From NCBI RefSeq assembly GCF_963676685.1, contig NC_092344.1, positions 48,134,830 through 48,198,829 of the forward strand: DNA of 64,000 bases, written 5' to 3'. The translations under genes were made by a program, and so were the position numbers. The DNA comes from Mytilus edulis. Taxonomy: Eukaryota > Mollusca > Bivalvia > Mytilida > Mytilidae. The notes below the pieces were generated by a model that was not told where the DNA came from, ran no database searches, and saw nothing but the letters and a program-made list of their open reading frames with translations. Shown in pieces: positions 52,829-64,000 of this stretch (position 1 is the stretch's first letter; each line of letters opens with the position of its first letter).

Positions 52829-55800
52829 GTGAGTAGGTCCCACATCTGAAAATTTTATAAAAAGTCCTTTCTAATAACGAGGTCAAAATATTTAAAACCT
52901 TAGATTACGGTTACCCTGAAATTCTTAAACCTATTTGCAACTGCACATATCTAATTTAAAATGCTCACCATCTTGCTTTTGCCTGAAAACGCAAACACTT
53001 AGTTAGTTGATTGTGTTCCAGATCTGCATGGACACTGTTTTTCTATCGTCAATCTCCCTGTCGACAATTCTCAGTCGATATCGCGGGATTCATAGTTTAG
53101 CCAATTGTGCTAGCCATGCACAGTCAATTGCGCAACTGGTACAATGTATATTGCTTAAAATTCTTGTTTATGATTAAAGACTGACAGTAAATAGAATCAT
53201 GATGTACTTTCAAATATAATTGGCTCTAAACAGTAATAATCATAACGAAATACGATTAACATGATAATATATAATAACAATACGAATACTCTCTGAAGTC
53301 TAGTTAACGTCATTTTGACAGCATTAAAAAACACCCAGAAAGGCAGTTAAAGGGTAAAACTCCATTTCTCATTGAGCTTAATTCAACCTCAAATTCATGA
53401 ATGAACAAATAAAACTTTAGAAACAACCAAACGTGATTTCGAAGAAATACAAATTATACATGTAGATAAAAGAAAAGAAAACAAGGGAACAAGTGTTGGG
53501 AACTCACAAAACTAGTTTGTGCTATCGCAATAGCAAGACAGGAATCGTTCAAAATACTGTTTAATTTGCATACTAATAATAAGTCTGCTTGAAGTTTTAC
53601 AGTTTTGTCAATTTAGGTATTCTGACAAGTGCTGCGATATTTGGACCAGTTTTAGCCTACGTTCTGGGTGGTATTTTTAGTAGAATTTATGTAACACTTG
53701 AAGGTATGTTTTGCCGTGACGTAATCAACATTTTTTATGATTTACTACGTCATTTAAACATGTAGAAATCTGGCTGTAATAATTTTTCTGTCTATTCGAA
53801 ATAACCTAAAAATTAGCTGCACACTTTAAAAAAAAACAGCTACGCATAAATAGAAAAAAGTATTACAGTCTTTCCTTAAATGAACCTTATATCACATCAA
53901 ACGGTTCTTATTACATTGCACCTGGTTCGAAATTAAAAAACAAACCAACCTGAATTGATCTGTCATTTCTGATCATGAAGATGCGATAATATTGCCAATG
54001 AGACATGTTTGCAAGTGACGATGAAGGTTAGCATAAGATACGTTCCAGACCTGGGACAGTGATGTAACAACACAACACAAGCATATTAAGCTACAAAACA
54101 TAAGTTGAATAGAGCTTTACTCACCAGATAGACACTAAGCACACAGAAAAACTAATTCATTATAAAAAAAATGACACAAGATAAAGCTCTGACTCAGAGT
54201 ACTTTCAGTTATCGAAAACTGCTTTAAAGCCAATAACAACTAATAAAAAAATGAGGTATCCGAAACTGTGTTCATTTATATTAACGTCTTTTAAATCGTT
54301 ATTTTGTCATTCAGTGTATTTATATAAAATAATTAACAAGGTCGGAAGGAGTATGCTTTGCACTTAATAGATATGCAAATTACTTCTCCTTTATTTATAT
54401 GAGTTACTCCATATTATATTCATTAAGAACACACATTTGTTACATTTAACACGTTAACAAATAAAAATACATGACTTTTGTATAAATAAGAAAATGATGT
54501 GTTATTGCCAATGAGACAACTTTCCAACAAAAACAAAATGATGAAGAAGACAGTACGGCTTACAGTATAGTATACAGCAACATACAACAACCATTGCATT
54601 ACATTATTTGTATATTTTCATATATATTATTTTTTGTTTGTTTTTAAATTTCTTTTTACTTCTAATTGTAATAAATATTTCAGACGTCGACATGTCTACC
54701 CAAGACCCTCGATGGATAGGTGCGTGGTGGCTTGGATTCTTTGTATTTGGCACTATTGCCTTGGTTTTTGCCTTTCCACTTCTTTGCTTTCCAAGATATC
54801 TCACACAAAAAACTAAGAAGAAAGAGAAAGAAGAGGAGAACCTCGTTATGAAACATGAAATTCAGAATGGTTTGAAAGTTGAGTCGTTGAAAGAGGCTTC
54901 TAAAATGGAGATTTTTAAAGGTTTGTACTCACCAATCTGACGTTAAAGAAAGATTTTGTTTTAAAACTTATAGTGCGCTGTATCTTTACGAACTTTTTAG
55001 TGGTCTGGGGTTTATTTAAAAAATTGTTGATTATTTTATATATAATTAACCACTAGTTTACCTGATTGTGTTTATAAAAAAACTCGTTCAAATGGATGAT
55101 TTTAGTTTGGTCTTGTTTCTAGTTTTGTGGGTCAAATAAAGTCTTACAAAAATTGTTTTCTTGAAATGATTATAGAATAATACAATTCAACGTCATCGAA
55201 TTCATTCTACATATATACATCATTCCATGAGAATTTTTGAAAATCAAATATTAAAGCCTAGGAAAAAATCCTAAACGAAAAGAATTTCAAAAAACACAAA
55301 TGTTCATGCTGTTTATGGTAATTTCTTATATTTCACTGACCAATCGCAATAGTAACATGAGTAAGTTCTTTGAATAGTTATTCACATTTACTAAAATCAC
55401 GTCCAAAATATATCAGTGACACCTTTAGGTATTCCTTTAAAATATTTTGTATAAAGTCTTTTAAGTTTGATATATTATTTTGTTATTTTGTCATTTTTTT
55501 CCAGAAAGATCAGCTTCATATATCAGAGTACTGAAAAGCCCTGTGTATTTGTTTTTATTAGCAGCTTTTGTATTGCATATATCGGCTGTGCTTGGTCCTG
55601 TTGCATTCAAGACCAAGTACATCGTAGCTCAATTCGGACTTCCTGTATGGAAAGCAAATCTAATTATATGTAAGTACACGTATTAGTTAAGTGAATTTTC
55701 CTATACCAGTACGATATGGCTTTCTTTTTAAGTTAATTACACCTTATATAAGAATGTTGGATTTTGATTGGTTGGTAGCCAGTGTATTTTTCGCATATTC

Positions 55801-58800
55801 TAACATTTTTTCCTCATTTCAAACTAATTTGCATGTTTTCACCCCTGATTTGCTATTTTGGACATTCCTTTTTTACCCTCTCGAACATCTTCCCGCCAAA
55901 TTTTTTCGGATATAACGTTACATAAAACAGCGAGCCAACGCATAGTACATGTATAATTCCCGCGGTTCTATGATAACATCCCCTTATCCTCAAAATTATA
56001 CATAAACATGTTAATGAATTACAGCTTTCAAGTAAAGAAAACCTATTTGGTGTAATTAAACAGATACATGTATATCATGTTATGGAGGGGTATTTGCGAA
56101 AAATACCAGTCTTGAGACCGAATTTCCCTAGCCTGGCGGCTCGGGAAAGTACCCTTGACTGATATTTTTCGCAAATACCCCTCCAGAACAAGATATATCT
56201 GTTCAATATTCCACGTTTCATATTATTCATTTAATCTTCATGATTTAGTTTTTAATTTTGTCAATCATGGCTTCTGTAATACGACATGTGTCAATAGTGA
56301 TGAAAAATATTGGTGCCCCTTAAGAAGTTCAACTGCTGAAATTTTAAGGGGTTTGTATAATCCAAAATATAGCTGTTTTTGTAGTGTTTTGTTATTGTTG
56401 TTTCTTTTCACTGGCCGCTTGGTATCATCTTTTTTTTTCAGATAACGGAAAGCCAAAAGATAATAGTATGATTTGTTACGTTTTATTTTTTTTTTAATTT
56501 TCATTTATACCAAAGAATATAAATAACAATAAAAAGGGCGGATATAGCCGTCGAGGCAAAACACATTATCAGAGAAAAAGACAAAAGAGGGACAAAAAAT
56601 ACAAGAAGGACATAGATCGAAAATAAACTGACAACGCCATGGCCAAAAAAGAAAAAGACAAACAGACAAATAGTAGTACACAAGACACAACATAGAAAAC
56701 TATAGACTAAGCAACACGAACCCTACTAAAAACTAGGGCTGATCTCGGGTGCTCCGGCAGCATTATCAGATCCTGCTCCACATGTGGCACCTCAAAGACA
56801 AGCTTAAATATGAAGGTCCTATACCGAAGTATCATCTCTTTTCCTATATTAAGTTCTACGTTATAGATTATTATAAAAGTTGAAACAATGATGAACCAGC
56901 AAGGAAAACACATACTGTGACCAACCGATAGACATTTAAGCTCATTTAAGATTATAATGTGTTACCCAAGACGTCATTTATGTTAAAAAAAATGTATTTT
57001 AAGAAAGAAAAAAACTGTGCGGGTGAAGATATTGGCTTTTACATGTATTCCTGATCTAATTACAGCCGCCGTAACTGTAGCAACAGTTGCTATTGGTGCT
57101 TTCTTCGGTGGATACATAACAAAGAAGTTTAAATTGTCACCACGGATGTTTATTGTGGTAATTCTGATACTTCATGCAGGCCAGATTTTTTTCGGTGGTG
57201 CAGTTATATTTGTGGGATGTGATCAACCTCAAATTATTGGTCCTAATATGTAAGTAGTTATATGATATTGAAGAACATTGTATTGCAAATGAAAATATGT
57301 TGAAAGGACAATTTAGACGCAAAATTCGTCAGAAATTTGTTTTGTTGAATGTTCCATGATAAGAAATAAGACCCCAGATAATATCTTTTATGAATTCAAC
57401 AATACATCATAACATTATTACCTTTATTTTGGAACACCATATAAATAGAGGCCGATATGGAAAAGGTTATGTATTAATCGCTTTATCATATACTTACGAC
57501 AATTGTTTTATGTAAGGCAAATTAACAAATAAAATAACTAAAACAGTCAAAAACTTTATATTGAGGTTAAATTATTAATCCAACAAATACACTATAATTG
57601 CCCAACAATAACATTACTACCTTCATATTTATTTATGTTACTATTTCCTATAGAGGCATTTTGAAACATTGAAAATTTGGAAGAGTTTTATGACCATTAT
57701 TACATGTATTACTCCATGTGTGTTGTACTATAAAATGATTCATAATTGTCATAGCATTTGTTAGCAAATGAAAGTACTAAACTATCCCCACAAAAGTTCC
57801 CAAATTTACGAGATCTAACATTGTTGGGTTGATGTTTAGACGAGTTGTATATACATTTTTACATAATGTACACAGCCATGTATCACTATCATTGCTGGTG
57901 ATCCGATGGATAATTCTGTTGTAGAGTTGTCACTGGCTCAGACGTACTTATATATATATCGCCGGGATTCGAACCCATGCAACTGTGATATCGTGACACC
58001 AAATCGCCTGCACTGCAGCCGTCCCGCTAGACCACACGACCACCTGGGCTCTCAATAAAAGAGCTTTCGCTGGCCGTGTGTTACCTTTCCACGTCAGTTT
58101 TAATCTAGCGGGGTACTGCAGTACATGGTATATAAGGCATGAAGATGTTATTGTTACAGATCAGCTAAATTATCAGTGCAGGCGATTTGGTGTCACGATA
58201 TCACAGTTGCATGGGTTCGAATCCCGGCGAGGGAAGAACCAAAAATTTGCGAAAGAAAATTTACAGATCTAACATTGTTTGGTTGATGTTTAGACGAGTT
58301 ATATATATATATATATATATATAGATATATATATATATATATATAGAGTCTATAAGAATCTACCAACCAGTAAACTTAATAGGTATTGGATCATCAAAAT
58401 TGACAATACTACACAAACAGGAAAAATTATATGAGTCTGAAAGATTGTGTAATATATATATATAACAAGTCAAAAAGGGATCCGTAGGAGGTCAGTAGCG
58501 AACCATATAACTTATTATATAAGACTAAATACAACATATGTACAAACAAAGACGAACAAAATGGTCCTGATAGCCTGACACATTAAAATCTTATTCCGAT
58601 ATTATTTTTAAAAAATTTCTGAAACAAGGGTTATACGCAGAGTGATTAATGAAATGAGAAGGCAACCTAGATTACTTTAAGAAATTCATACTGAATCATA
58701 TCTCAAAAAAATCAATTTCTTTGTTTCCAGGCCACATTCCATTGCGATAAATATGACAGAAGACTGCCATTGTGATTCAAAAGACTATTTCCCAGTGTGT

Positions 58801-61800
58801 GGCTCCGATGGTAGAAACTTTCACTCTCCTTGTTATGCTGGATGTAAAGAAGTGGTTAGAAATGGAAGGGTAAGTAACTGCTTATTCACAATTGTTTCAA
58901 AAAGGCGGGAATATTCTTATTTTAGACATTTCGAATCATGAGGTGCCACTTTATGAAGCATGCTTAAGATCAAATATCGCTTATTTTATGGATAGACGGA
59001 AAAAATGTTCTTTTATTTGGTTTGTTCGTTTATCCTGAAATTGAATATTTCGCCATTTACTGTGTCTAAACCACCGGGACTCTGACTGTATGCACATGGT
59101 TTATTATTATTAGTGTTTAACATGAGCCAGGTGTTGATATAAATATAAGCTGCATTAATAGTTATATAATACTAGAACACACCCGTGATATCGCGGGTCC
59201 GTGACTTAATTAAAGTATATAACTATGCGCAAGCCTTATTTTAGTATTAGTTTTGTCATCTGATAAAGTCATGCCGATTATAAGATACACAGTTTTCTCT
59301 GCTTTCAAATCTTTCTGTTTGAACCCGTCGAACTGGAACTTATCAATTATTGGTAATATTAATTATTTGGAAAACAAAAGGTCCTGGAATGGAGTATTTT
59401 TCAATCAACAGCATTGTCCTATATTAGTTATAAATAAAGTTGAATTCTTTGATTCGCTGATTTACGTCATGCCCGCTAACAAATTGAAAACTGTACCTAT
59501 ACGCCTTATTTTTAGTCCAGATTTTTAGTATTCGTATTGTTATCTTAGAAAGTCTTACTGATTAAAATACTACAATAGGTAACAATTTGACAATTTAGTA
59601 GTGTCAACCCTGTGATTATGACCCGTGTATATAGCATATTAATCCTGAATACACCGTTTGTTGGTGCGCCTGTCAGATGCGGAACGTACAGATAAGGTAA
59701 TAGGTAACAGATGAATATACTATTGGTATCGGTATCGGACTCGACCCGGAACTTCTTAATTATTGGCAATAATAATTACGTGGAAAACAAAAGGGTCTGG
59801 AGTGGTGTAAATTTTAATCTACACCTTTATACTATATTAGTTATATATAAAGTTGAATTCTTTGATTCGTCGTTTTTACGTGATGACGGCTGACAAATTG
59901 GACCTCGTAATTTTAGTATTATAGATAAATAAGTATTGAATTTGGAAGATTATGATTTGATCATTTGAAATAAACAATTCGGAAGATATCTGCACTGCTG
60001 GTGGAGATTTACTTCCCCGAGGGTATCACCATCCCAGTAGTCAGCACTTGTTGTGCTGACATGAATTATCATTGATATGGTTATATATATAAATTAACTG
60101 TTTACAAAATTTTGAATTTTCGAAAAACTAAGGCTTTTCTACCTCAGGCATGGATTACCTTAGCTGCATTTGGCATAGCTTTTAGGAATTTTGGTCCTTA
60201 ATGCTCTTCAACTTCGTACTTTATTTGGCCTTTTTAACTTTTTTGGATTCGAGCGTCACTGAATAGTCATTTGTAGACGAAACGCGCGTCTGGCGTATAA
60301 ACAAAATTTAGTCCTGGTATCTATGATGAGTTTATTTGCACAAAATCAAAATCAGTGTCAAGCTCTAAATCATCATCATTCAAACAGGTTGTGAATAGAC
60401 TAAAGGAAATGAGAATTAATCTACAATGCAAACTCATTATTTAAATAATACAAATTATTAAAATAAGACACACTATTGACGCCGTTCCTTACAAAGGCCA
60501 AAACCAATGAAAATGTGTCAGGTCCAACTTGGCTTAGATGTAAACAAGCCTCCTTTTTAATCTCCATTAAAACACGTGTACTTACCAAAATGAATCATTA
60601 GACTATATATAGAATAGATAATTAAACCATGTATGTTAATTATTGAAATTATAATCAAACTATGTTTTAAGGTCACACTTAAAAAAAAAATATTATTGTA
60701 GATGTATGCAAATTGCACAGCTATTCCCGATGGACAAGCGTCAGCCGGACTATGCCCGTTCGAATGCAATACACTCATTCCGTACCTTCTTCTTAATGTT
60801 CTTGGATATGCCAGTGGCTCATTAAAAATAATGCCCATGTTCCTTGCTACTATACGGTAAGATTAATACTGATTAACAGTTACTTTATGTCCAGTGGCAA
60901 ATTCACTTCAGTATCAGGACAAACACATTTTTGTTATATAAATATGAACTATGCTTTATTCCCGACCGAAACATTGATCTGTTGTTTTAACATGCTAATG
61001 CACGTAGAAACAGTCTAGTAAAAAACATGACACCTATATTTAATTCTTAAACCTTAAAATAGTTATGTACACCCAGCTGCAAATATTTCATGCATATTCA
61101 GGCCAAGAACAAAATTCATTCCTCATCAATAACATCGGCAGGGTATGCAAGTTAGTATGAACGTGATATATGGCGAGGAAATTAAAATTGCCAATGGATA
61201 TTGAGGTTATGTTGGATAGGTGTAGAAATATTGGCTTGCAACAGTCGACCTCAGGAACCCTCTAATAGCTGTTGCAAGAGTAAGTTAATGTTCAAAATAG
61301 GCAGTCTGACTTCAGCAAGCATCATATTAAATGACCTCATTCCAACTGGATCGACTATTCCGCATAGAAATAGGAACGCTAAATAAATTTTAGAAAGGGT
61401 TTTATTGTCCTTTCGGAGAATTCCATGGATGAATAGATTTCATTACCCAAAAAGACCATTGAAGTCTGATGATTAAATTTATCCTTGAAAAAACTCTAGG
61501 TTGCTCGCAAAACAAAAATATTTATGTTTACCTTGATCATTCAAACAATATATATATCTTCAATAGACACAAGGATTTAAAACTGTTAAGCCCCACGTGA
61601 CTAAAAGAAAACACTTCACTTTTCAAGTTAAATATGGCCTGTAACTGTGACCAAGGGTATTCACGTTAATCTGTTTTAGTTTTATATTTTAGGAGCGTTG
61701 AAGATCGTGACAAATCTACAGCAGCAGGATTGAAATCCGTTGCTGCTTCTCTTTTAGGTATGAACACTTTTGTCAATGTTCATGGCTGAAAATATTTATA

Positions 61801-62890
61801 CCAACTTCCCATTAGTGACCGATTGATGTTGATACCGGTAAAAGCAGCTACAAGTAACTGAACAACCATAAAAAAATGAGAAAACCCATAGTTAATATCA
61901 AACTACAAAAAGTCTCCGACATGACAACATGAAAAACAATCAAACTAGAAAAATGTAGAAATGAATTACAACCAAACAAAAGAAAAACAATAAACAGGCA
62001 CCATAATTTTGCAGGATAATAAAGAATGACACGGACAGTATGACTTTGATCAATATACGAATATTTACAGTATGTAGGATCCTAAGTTATTATAAGTGTC
62101 TGGCAATATTGGGTTATGTTAACATCTGTACGATGATCTTAAAAAAAAACTTTTATATTACGATTGTTTGCATCAGTTTTGAATATTTGATTCTTCGGCT
62201 CACAAAAAGAAAGGAATGAACCATCGAGTTTTTTTTATGTAATTCAAAACAACCCTTTGTTAATTCGTCCAAAGTTAAATTATGTAATTTAATTGCCTGA
62301 AGTTAGACATTTTTTCAAATGCCTCCCTATCTGAAATAAAATATAAATAGTTGAGGAAGGTATATGCCAAATTTCATGCTTGTAGCAGAATGTGCACATT
62401 TTTTTACAAAGCCGCCGTACTATTATTTGGAATTAGGAATGCCAAGTTCAAGACGAAGATATAATTTGAATGGTCATTTAAACGATTGATTATGTATAAG
62501 TTGATTTTATAAAACATTTAAATGGGTTGCACATTTTGTATCTTAATATATGTGATTTGTTTTCCAATGAGACTGACATACCTTTTCCGAATCATTTTAG
62601 CATTCATTCCTGCACCCATTGTGTTTGGAAAGATGATAGACACGTCTTGCATCCTATGGAATTCTGATAGCAGTAGGAAGGGGTCATGCTCGTTATACAA
62701 CATAGCAGAACTCCGAATTGGTATGTTTGGAACTGTTCTGATTTACAAAGCAGCTGCACTAATTTTTATGTTACTGGCCTTATGGAAAGTTTGGAACATT
62801 ACGGATTGGGAGGATCTCAGGAAAAAGAAAACGGATCACATGACAATGAATGGCGATGCAGAGAAAGCTGTCAGAAAGGAACATAAATGA
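52144..62890 (+). CDS. Solute carrier organic anion transporter (OATP/SLCO family)
   Basis: Nine coding exons, 2007 nt, 668 aa plus TGA: 52144-52828, 53617-53703, 54684-54920, 55505-55669, 57066-57249, 58731-58869, 60702-60856, 61693-61757, 62601-62890. Phases 1,1,1,1,2,0,2,1 agree throughout. OATPs are 12-helix plasma-membrane exchangers for amphipathic organic anions such as conjugated steroids and other conjugates. Seen here: YINSQIPTLERQFSL and DIGFLLVG after the first helix; the superfamily signature DPRWIGAWWLGFF (265-277) at the third extracellular loop and sixth helix; a Kazal-like Cys-rich loop (465-491, PVCGSDGRNF); the RSVEDRDKSTAAGL motif; and the C-terminal IPAPIVFGKMID and GSC.LY region. 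Length fits the family (about 650-720). No frameshifts. Substrate and mammalian orthologue cannot be told from the sequence. Confidence 0.93.
53617..53703 (+). CDS. OATP coding exon 2
   Basis: Acceptor CAATTTAG, donor GTATGT, 87 nt. GILTSAAIFGPVLAYVLGGI then FSRIYVTLE, the GP..AY.LG helix that precedes the signature loop. Confidence 0.92.
54485..54565 (-). repeat. Repeat family R2 terminal fragment
   Basis: GATGTGTTATTGCCAATGAG then ACAACTTTCCAACAAAAAC in an OATP intron. A similar trace (ATATTGCCAATGAGACATGT) is at 53985-54010. Confidence 0.5.
54684..54920 (+). CDS. OATP coding exon 3 with superfamily signature
   Basis: Acceptor AATATTTCAG, donor GTTTGT, 237 nt. VDMSTQDPRWIGAWWLGFF, a helix FGTIALVFAFPLLCFPRYL, then a lysine/glutamate-rich cytoplasmic loop. 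Confidence 0.95.
55505..55669 (+). CDS. OATP coding exon 4
   Basis: Acceptor TTTTTTCCAG, donor GTAAGT, 165 nt. VLKSPVYLFLLAAFVLHISA and KTKYIVAQFGLPVWKAN match the OATP helix 7 region (N/SPxY, KY.....QFG...A). Confidence 0.92.
55670..56060. other. OATP intron 4, first part; nothing recognised
   Basis: AT-rich intronic sequence with a 74-codon ORF lacking features. Confidence 0.35.
56061..56201. mobile_element. Hairpin-forming short repeat (candidate MITE)
   Basis: CAGATACATGTATATCATGT plus TATGGAGGGGTATTTGCGAA at the left is inverted as TTCGCAAATACCCCTCCAGA plus ACAAGATATATCTG at the right. Stem about 55 bp with a few mismatches, loop about 40 bp including GCCTGGCGGCTCGGG. Confidence 0.6.
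56510..56795 (-). repeat. RT retroelement 3' tail fragment in OATP intron
   Basis: CTGCTCCACATGTGGCACCT, ACACGAACCCTACTAAAAAC, ATAGTAGTACACAAGACACA and AAGACAAAAGAGGGACAAAA match, in reverse complement, the tail at 19205-19450. Confidence 0.7.
57066..57249 (+). CDS. OATP coding exon 5
   Basis: Acceptor CTAATTACAG, donor GTAAGT, 184 nt, phase 1 in, 2 out. AIGAFFGGYITKKFKLSPRM, a helix, then FVGCDQPQIIGPNM, equal to the OATP GG....F.L and GCD motifs at the start of the large extracellular loop. Confidence 0.93.
57250..57807. other. OATP intron 5, first part; nothing recognised
   Basis: AT-rich intronic sequence without elements. Confidence 0.35.
57808..58297. mobile_element. tRNA-related SINE cluster with inverted copies
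   Basis: 58140-58297 (plus strand) has GTGCAGGCGATTTGGTGTCA, the B box GGTTCGAATCCCGGCG and the tail AGATCTAACATTGTTTGGTT. 57957-58050 is a minus-strand head with A box (TGGTCTAGCGGGA) and the same B box. 57808-57860 is another plus-strand tail (AGATCTAACATTGTTGGGTT). Head and tail parts in different orientations show at least two insertions or a rearrangement. Not a functional tRNA: A and B boxes sit in a non-tRNA context with a common unrelated tail. Confidence 0.65.
58298..58343. repeat. AT dinucleotide microsatellite
   Basis: Imperfect AT/TA run with single G interruptions following the SINE tail. Confidence 0.8.
58731..58869 (+). CDS. OATP coding exon 6 with Kazal-like loop
   Basis: Acceptor TTGTTTCCAG, donor GTAAGT, 139 nt, phase 2 in, 0 out. 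NMTEDCHCDSKDYFPVCGSD then GRNFHSPCYAGCKEV. C.C....Y.PVCG.DG..F.SPC.AGC is the OATP variant of the Kazal fold in extracellular loop 5. NMT is a glycosylation sequon. Confidence 0.95.
59172..59925 (-). mobile_element. Helitron-like non-autonomous element 3
   Basis: Minus strand: 5' TCTATAATACTAAAATTACG at 59925, 3' hairpin CCCGCGATATCACGGG then TGTGTTCTAG at 59172, flanked by A and T. Near twin of 40918-41579 (both include TTCTCTGCTTTCAAATC, ATTATTGGTAATATTAATTA and GGACCTCGT). Intron between OATP exons 6 and 7. Short ORFs inside are shared by the repeat only. Confidence 0.68.
60000..60345. repeat. Repeat family R3, near full length
   Basis: CCGAGGGTATCACCATCCCA, TTTAGGAATTTTGGTCCTTA, GAGCGTCACTGAATAGTCAT, AAACGCGCGTCTGGCGTATA, then CCTGGTATCTATGATGAGTT. 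Same order as 14475-14822. Confidence 0.65.
60702..60856 (+). CDS. OATP coding exon 7
   Basis: Acceptor TTATTGTAG, donor GTAAGA, 155 nt, phase 0 in, 2 out. YANCTAIPDGQASAGLCPFE then CNTLIPYLLLNVLGYASGSL: the final loop Cys residues and helix 10. Confidence 0.92.
60857..61692. other. OATP intron 7; nothing recognised
   Basis: AT-rich. A 61-codon ORF at 61201-61386 has no features. Confidence 0.35.
61693..61757 (+). CDS. OATP coding exon 8
   Basis: 65 nt, acceptor TATATTTTAG, donor GTATGA. (R)SVEDRDKSTAAGLKSVAASL: the RSV...K..A.G motif between helices 10 and 11. Confidence 0.9.
61758..62600. other. OATP intron 8; nothing recognised
   Basis: AT-rich intronic sequence, no repeat identified with confidence. 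Confidence 0.35.
62601..62890 (+). CDS. OATP coding exon 9 and stop
   Basis: Acceptor ATCATTTTAG, 290 nt. (A)FIPAPIVFGKMIDTSCILW, then GSCSLYN, the last helix and a charged C-terminus ending RKEHK, TGA. No C-terminal PDZ-type motif. Confidence 0.93.
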
Positions 62891-62918
62891 TATGTGTTTT
62901 GCTGAAACGAATTTTAAA

Positions 62919-62924
62919 AATAAA
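62919..62924 (+). promoter_or_regulatory. Candidate polyadenylation signal of the OATP gene
   Basis: AATAAA 29 bp after the stop codon, followed by T-rich sequence. Confidence 0.5.
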
Positions 62925-62959
62925 ACCAGTCAGTTTTATGTAAAATGTAGTGTTGTCAA

Positions 62960-63035
62960 ATCGTACAGTTTGGACTAACCGGTTACTCAGATAATCGTTC
63001 GACCGATTAACCGGTTAACCGGTAGTTTATGTTGA
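62960..63035. repeat. CCGGTTA-rich repeat fragment
   Basis: GACTAACCGGTTACTCAGAT, TCGACCGATTAACCGGTTAA and CCGGTAG: clustered ACCGGTTA words of the type seen at the ends of some hAT-like invertebrate repeats. Ends not defined. Confidence 0.35.
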
Positions 63036-63376
63036 TGTTTGAATAACTTATCTATAGTACCCTACAAATGTACGTTTATATAATACGATGCATTGAAGTT
63101 TGTCCTTTAATATTATTAGACTTGTCTGTGAGTATTCCTGGCATAGTTTGGCCTTTAATAACCCAGTGATAGACCGTATCTACTATGGCGTGTGTAATAA
63201 CTTAAGATTGAAACATAAAAAAAACATTCTTGATCTGGTCTATTTGAAAATGTCTGAAACCGATGATTCTTTCATTTTCTCTTCGTGATTCAGACAATAA
63301 TATGAAGTGTTTCTTTTTGGTTTATGATCAGTCGTGTAAATGTCGCACCATTAAATAAACATCAATTACATTCACC

Positions 63377-63782
63377 TTAAGGATGTACTTAGGTGAGGTT
63401 AGGTAAAAATTAAGAAATTAAGAAATTAAAATTGATACTATAAGCTGGTAGAACATCAATTAAGGATAAAGATAAGCTAAACATATGGATAGATCATGGA
63501 CCTCCTTTTCGAGATATTTGAGATTTAAAATATGGCGGGAAAAGGCTGACTCGGATTTTACCTTATATTTGCATTGGTGGTATTTGGGTCTCAAAACAAA
63601 AGAAAGAAAATCAAGAATCTTCTAAAATTTTGGTAAATGATTTTTAATGAGCTATTTAGTCTTATATAAAAAAAAAATGGGTGTTATGGGGCAACATATT
63701 TTACATTGTATTGTATGGAGAAACACCAAGGAGTCCGAACATTTGACACAAATTCTAAAAACTCACCTAAGTACATCCTTAA
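63377..63782. mobile_element. 406-bp MITE with perfect 21-bp ends and TTAA
   Basis: TTAAGGATGTACTTAGGTGA(G) at the left is the exact inverse of (C)TCACCTAAGTACATCCTTAA at the right. TTAA termini suggest piggyBac-type insertion. No ORF. Confidence 0.75.
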
Positions 63783-64000
63783 TCTGTATAGAACAGTTTT
63801 TGAGTTGGTTTTTCGTGTAAAGCCTTGGTGATACATAAAGGAGGTTGCACATGCAGATGTAAGTCTACACAATATTATATCAAAATTAAATAATGAAGTA
63901 ATTCTTAAAATTTAACCGGATTACTGATTTGAAGTAACTGGGTTTAAAAAAATATGTATACTAATTATGTTTACTTAAGATCTTTCCCCGAGCTAATTGA
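63783..64000. other. Window end, nothing seen
   Basis: AT-rich sequence with no recognised feature. Confidence 0.3.

Noticed and set aside
57950..58240. Possible tRNA genes
   Set aside because: B-box and A-box-like sequence is present, but there is no complete cloverleaf and both copies share SINE tail sequence.

Overview
The window looks like genomic DNA from a bivalve mollusc, most likely a mussel (Mytilus-like). It is AT-rich, its genes are split into small exons with GT-AG introns, and it is crowded with dispersed repeats whose sequence I recognise as typical of mussel DNA. The species call is an inference from repeat and protein style, not a database match. There are no prokaryotic genes, rRNA, intact tRNA genes or CRISPR arrays.

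Three protein-coding genes can be assembled exon by exon, and in all three the exon phases fit and the summed coding length is a multiple of three. Two are tandem paralogues on the minus strand (16777..33137 and 36682..48545). Each encodes a type II membrane protein. Exon 1 gives a short cytoplasmic tail with conserved YENE and YEEI tyrosine motifs and one transmembrane helix. Then come EGF-like domains, one per 108-bp phase 1-1 exon, and a C-terminal MAM domain in four exons. The upstream paralogue has three EGF domains (396 aa). The downstream one has six (503 aa), apparently by repeated duplication of EGF exon types B and C. The third gene, on the plus strand (52144..62890), is a complete organic anion transporter of the OATP/SLCO family (668 aa, nine coding exons) with the DPRWIGAWWLG signature and an extracellular Kazal-like domain.

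Layout: 1-16.5 kb has no gene. It holds a roughly 2.4-2.8 kb tandem duplication (1746-6943) with a third diverged copy at 12.5-14.1 kb, several small inverted-repeat elements, and a reverse-transcriptase (RT) retroelement at 10.3-11.7 kb. 16.7-33.1 kb is EGF-MAM gene 2, with introns carrying RT fragments, a minisatellite/AAG block and a foldback element with interleaved arms (28508-29936). 33.2-36.6 kb is intergenic. 36.7-48.5 kb is EGF-MAM gene 1, with two abutting Helitron-like elements, a TA-flanked MITE and a second nearly identical RT copy. 48.6-52.1 kb is the region between the divergent genes and contains a nearly perfect 152-bp inverted repeat. 52.1-62.9 kb is the OATP gene, with a third Helitron-like element and tRNA-related SINE pieces in its introns. 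62.9-64 kb holds downstream repeats, including a 406-bp TTAA-bounded MITE.

The two EGF-MAM genes are a local family that grew by gene and exon duplication. Nothing in the sequence ties them functionally to the transporter. The observations most worth following are the EGF-MAM receptor-like pair, the exon-pair expansion, the X-Y-X'-Y' foldback, and the Helitron-like elements, one of which carries a 103-codon ORF.
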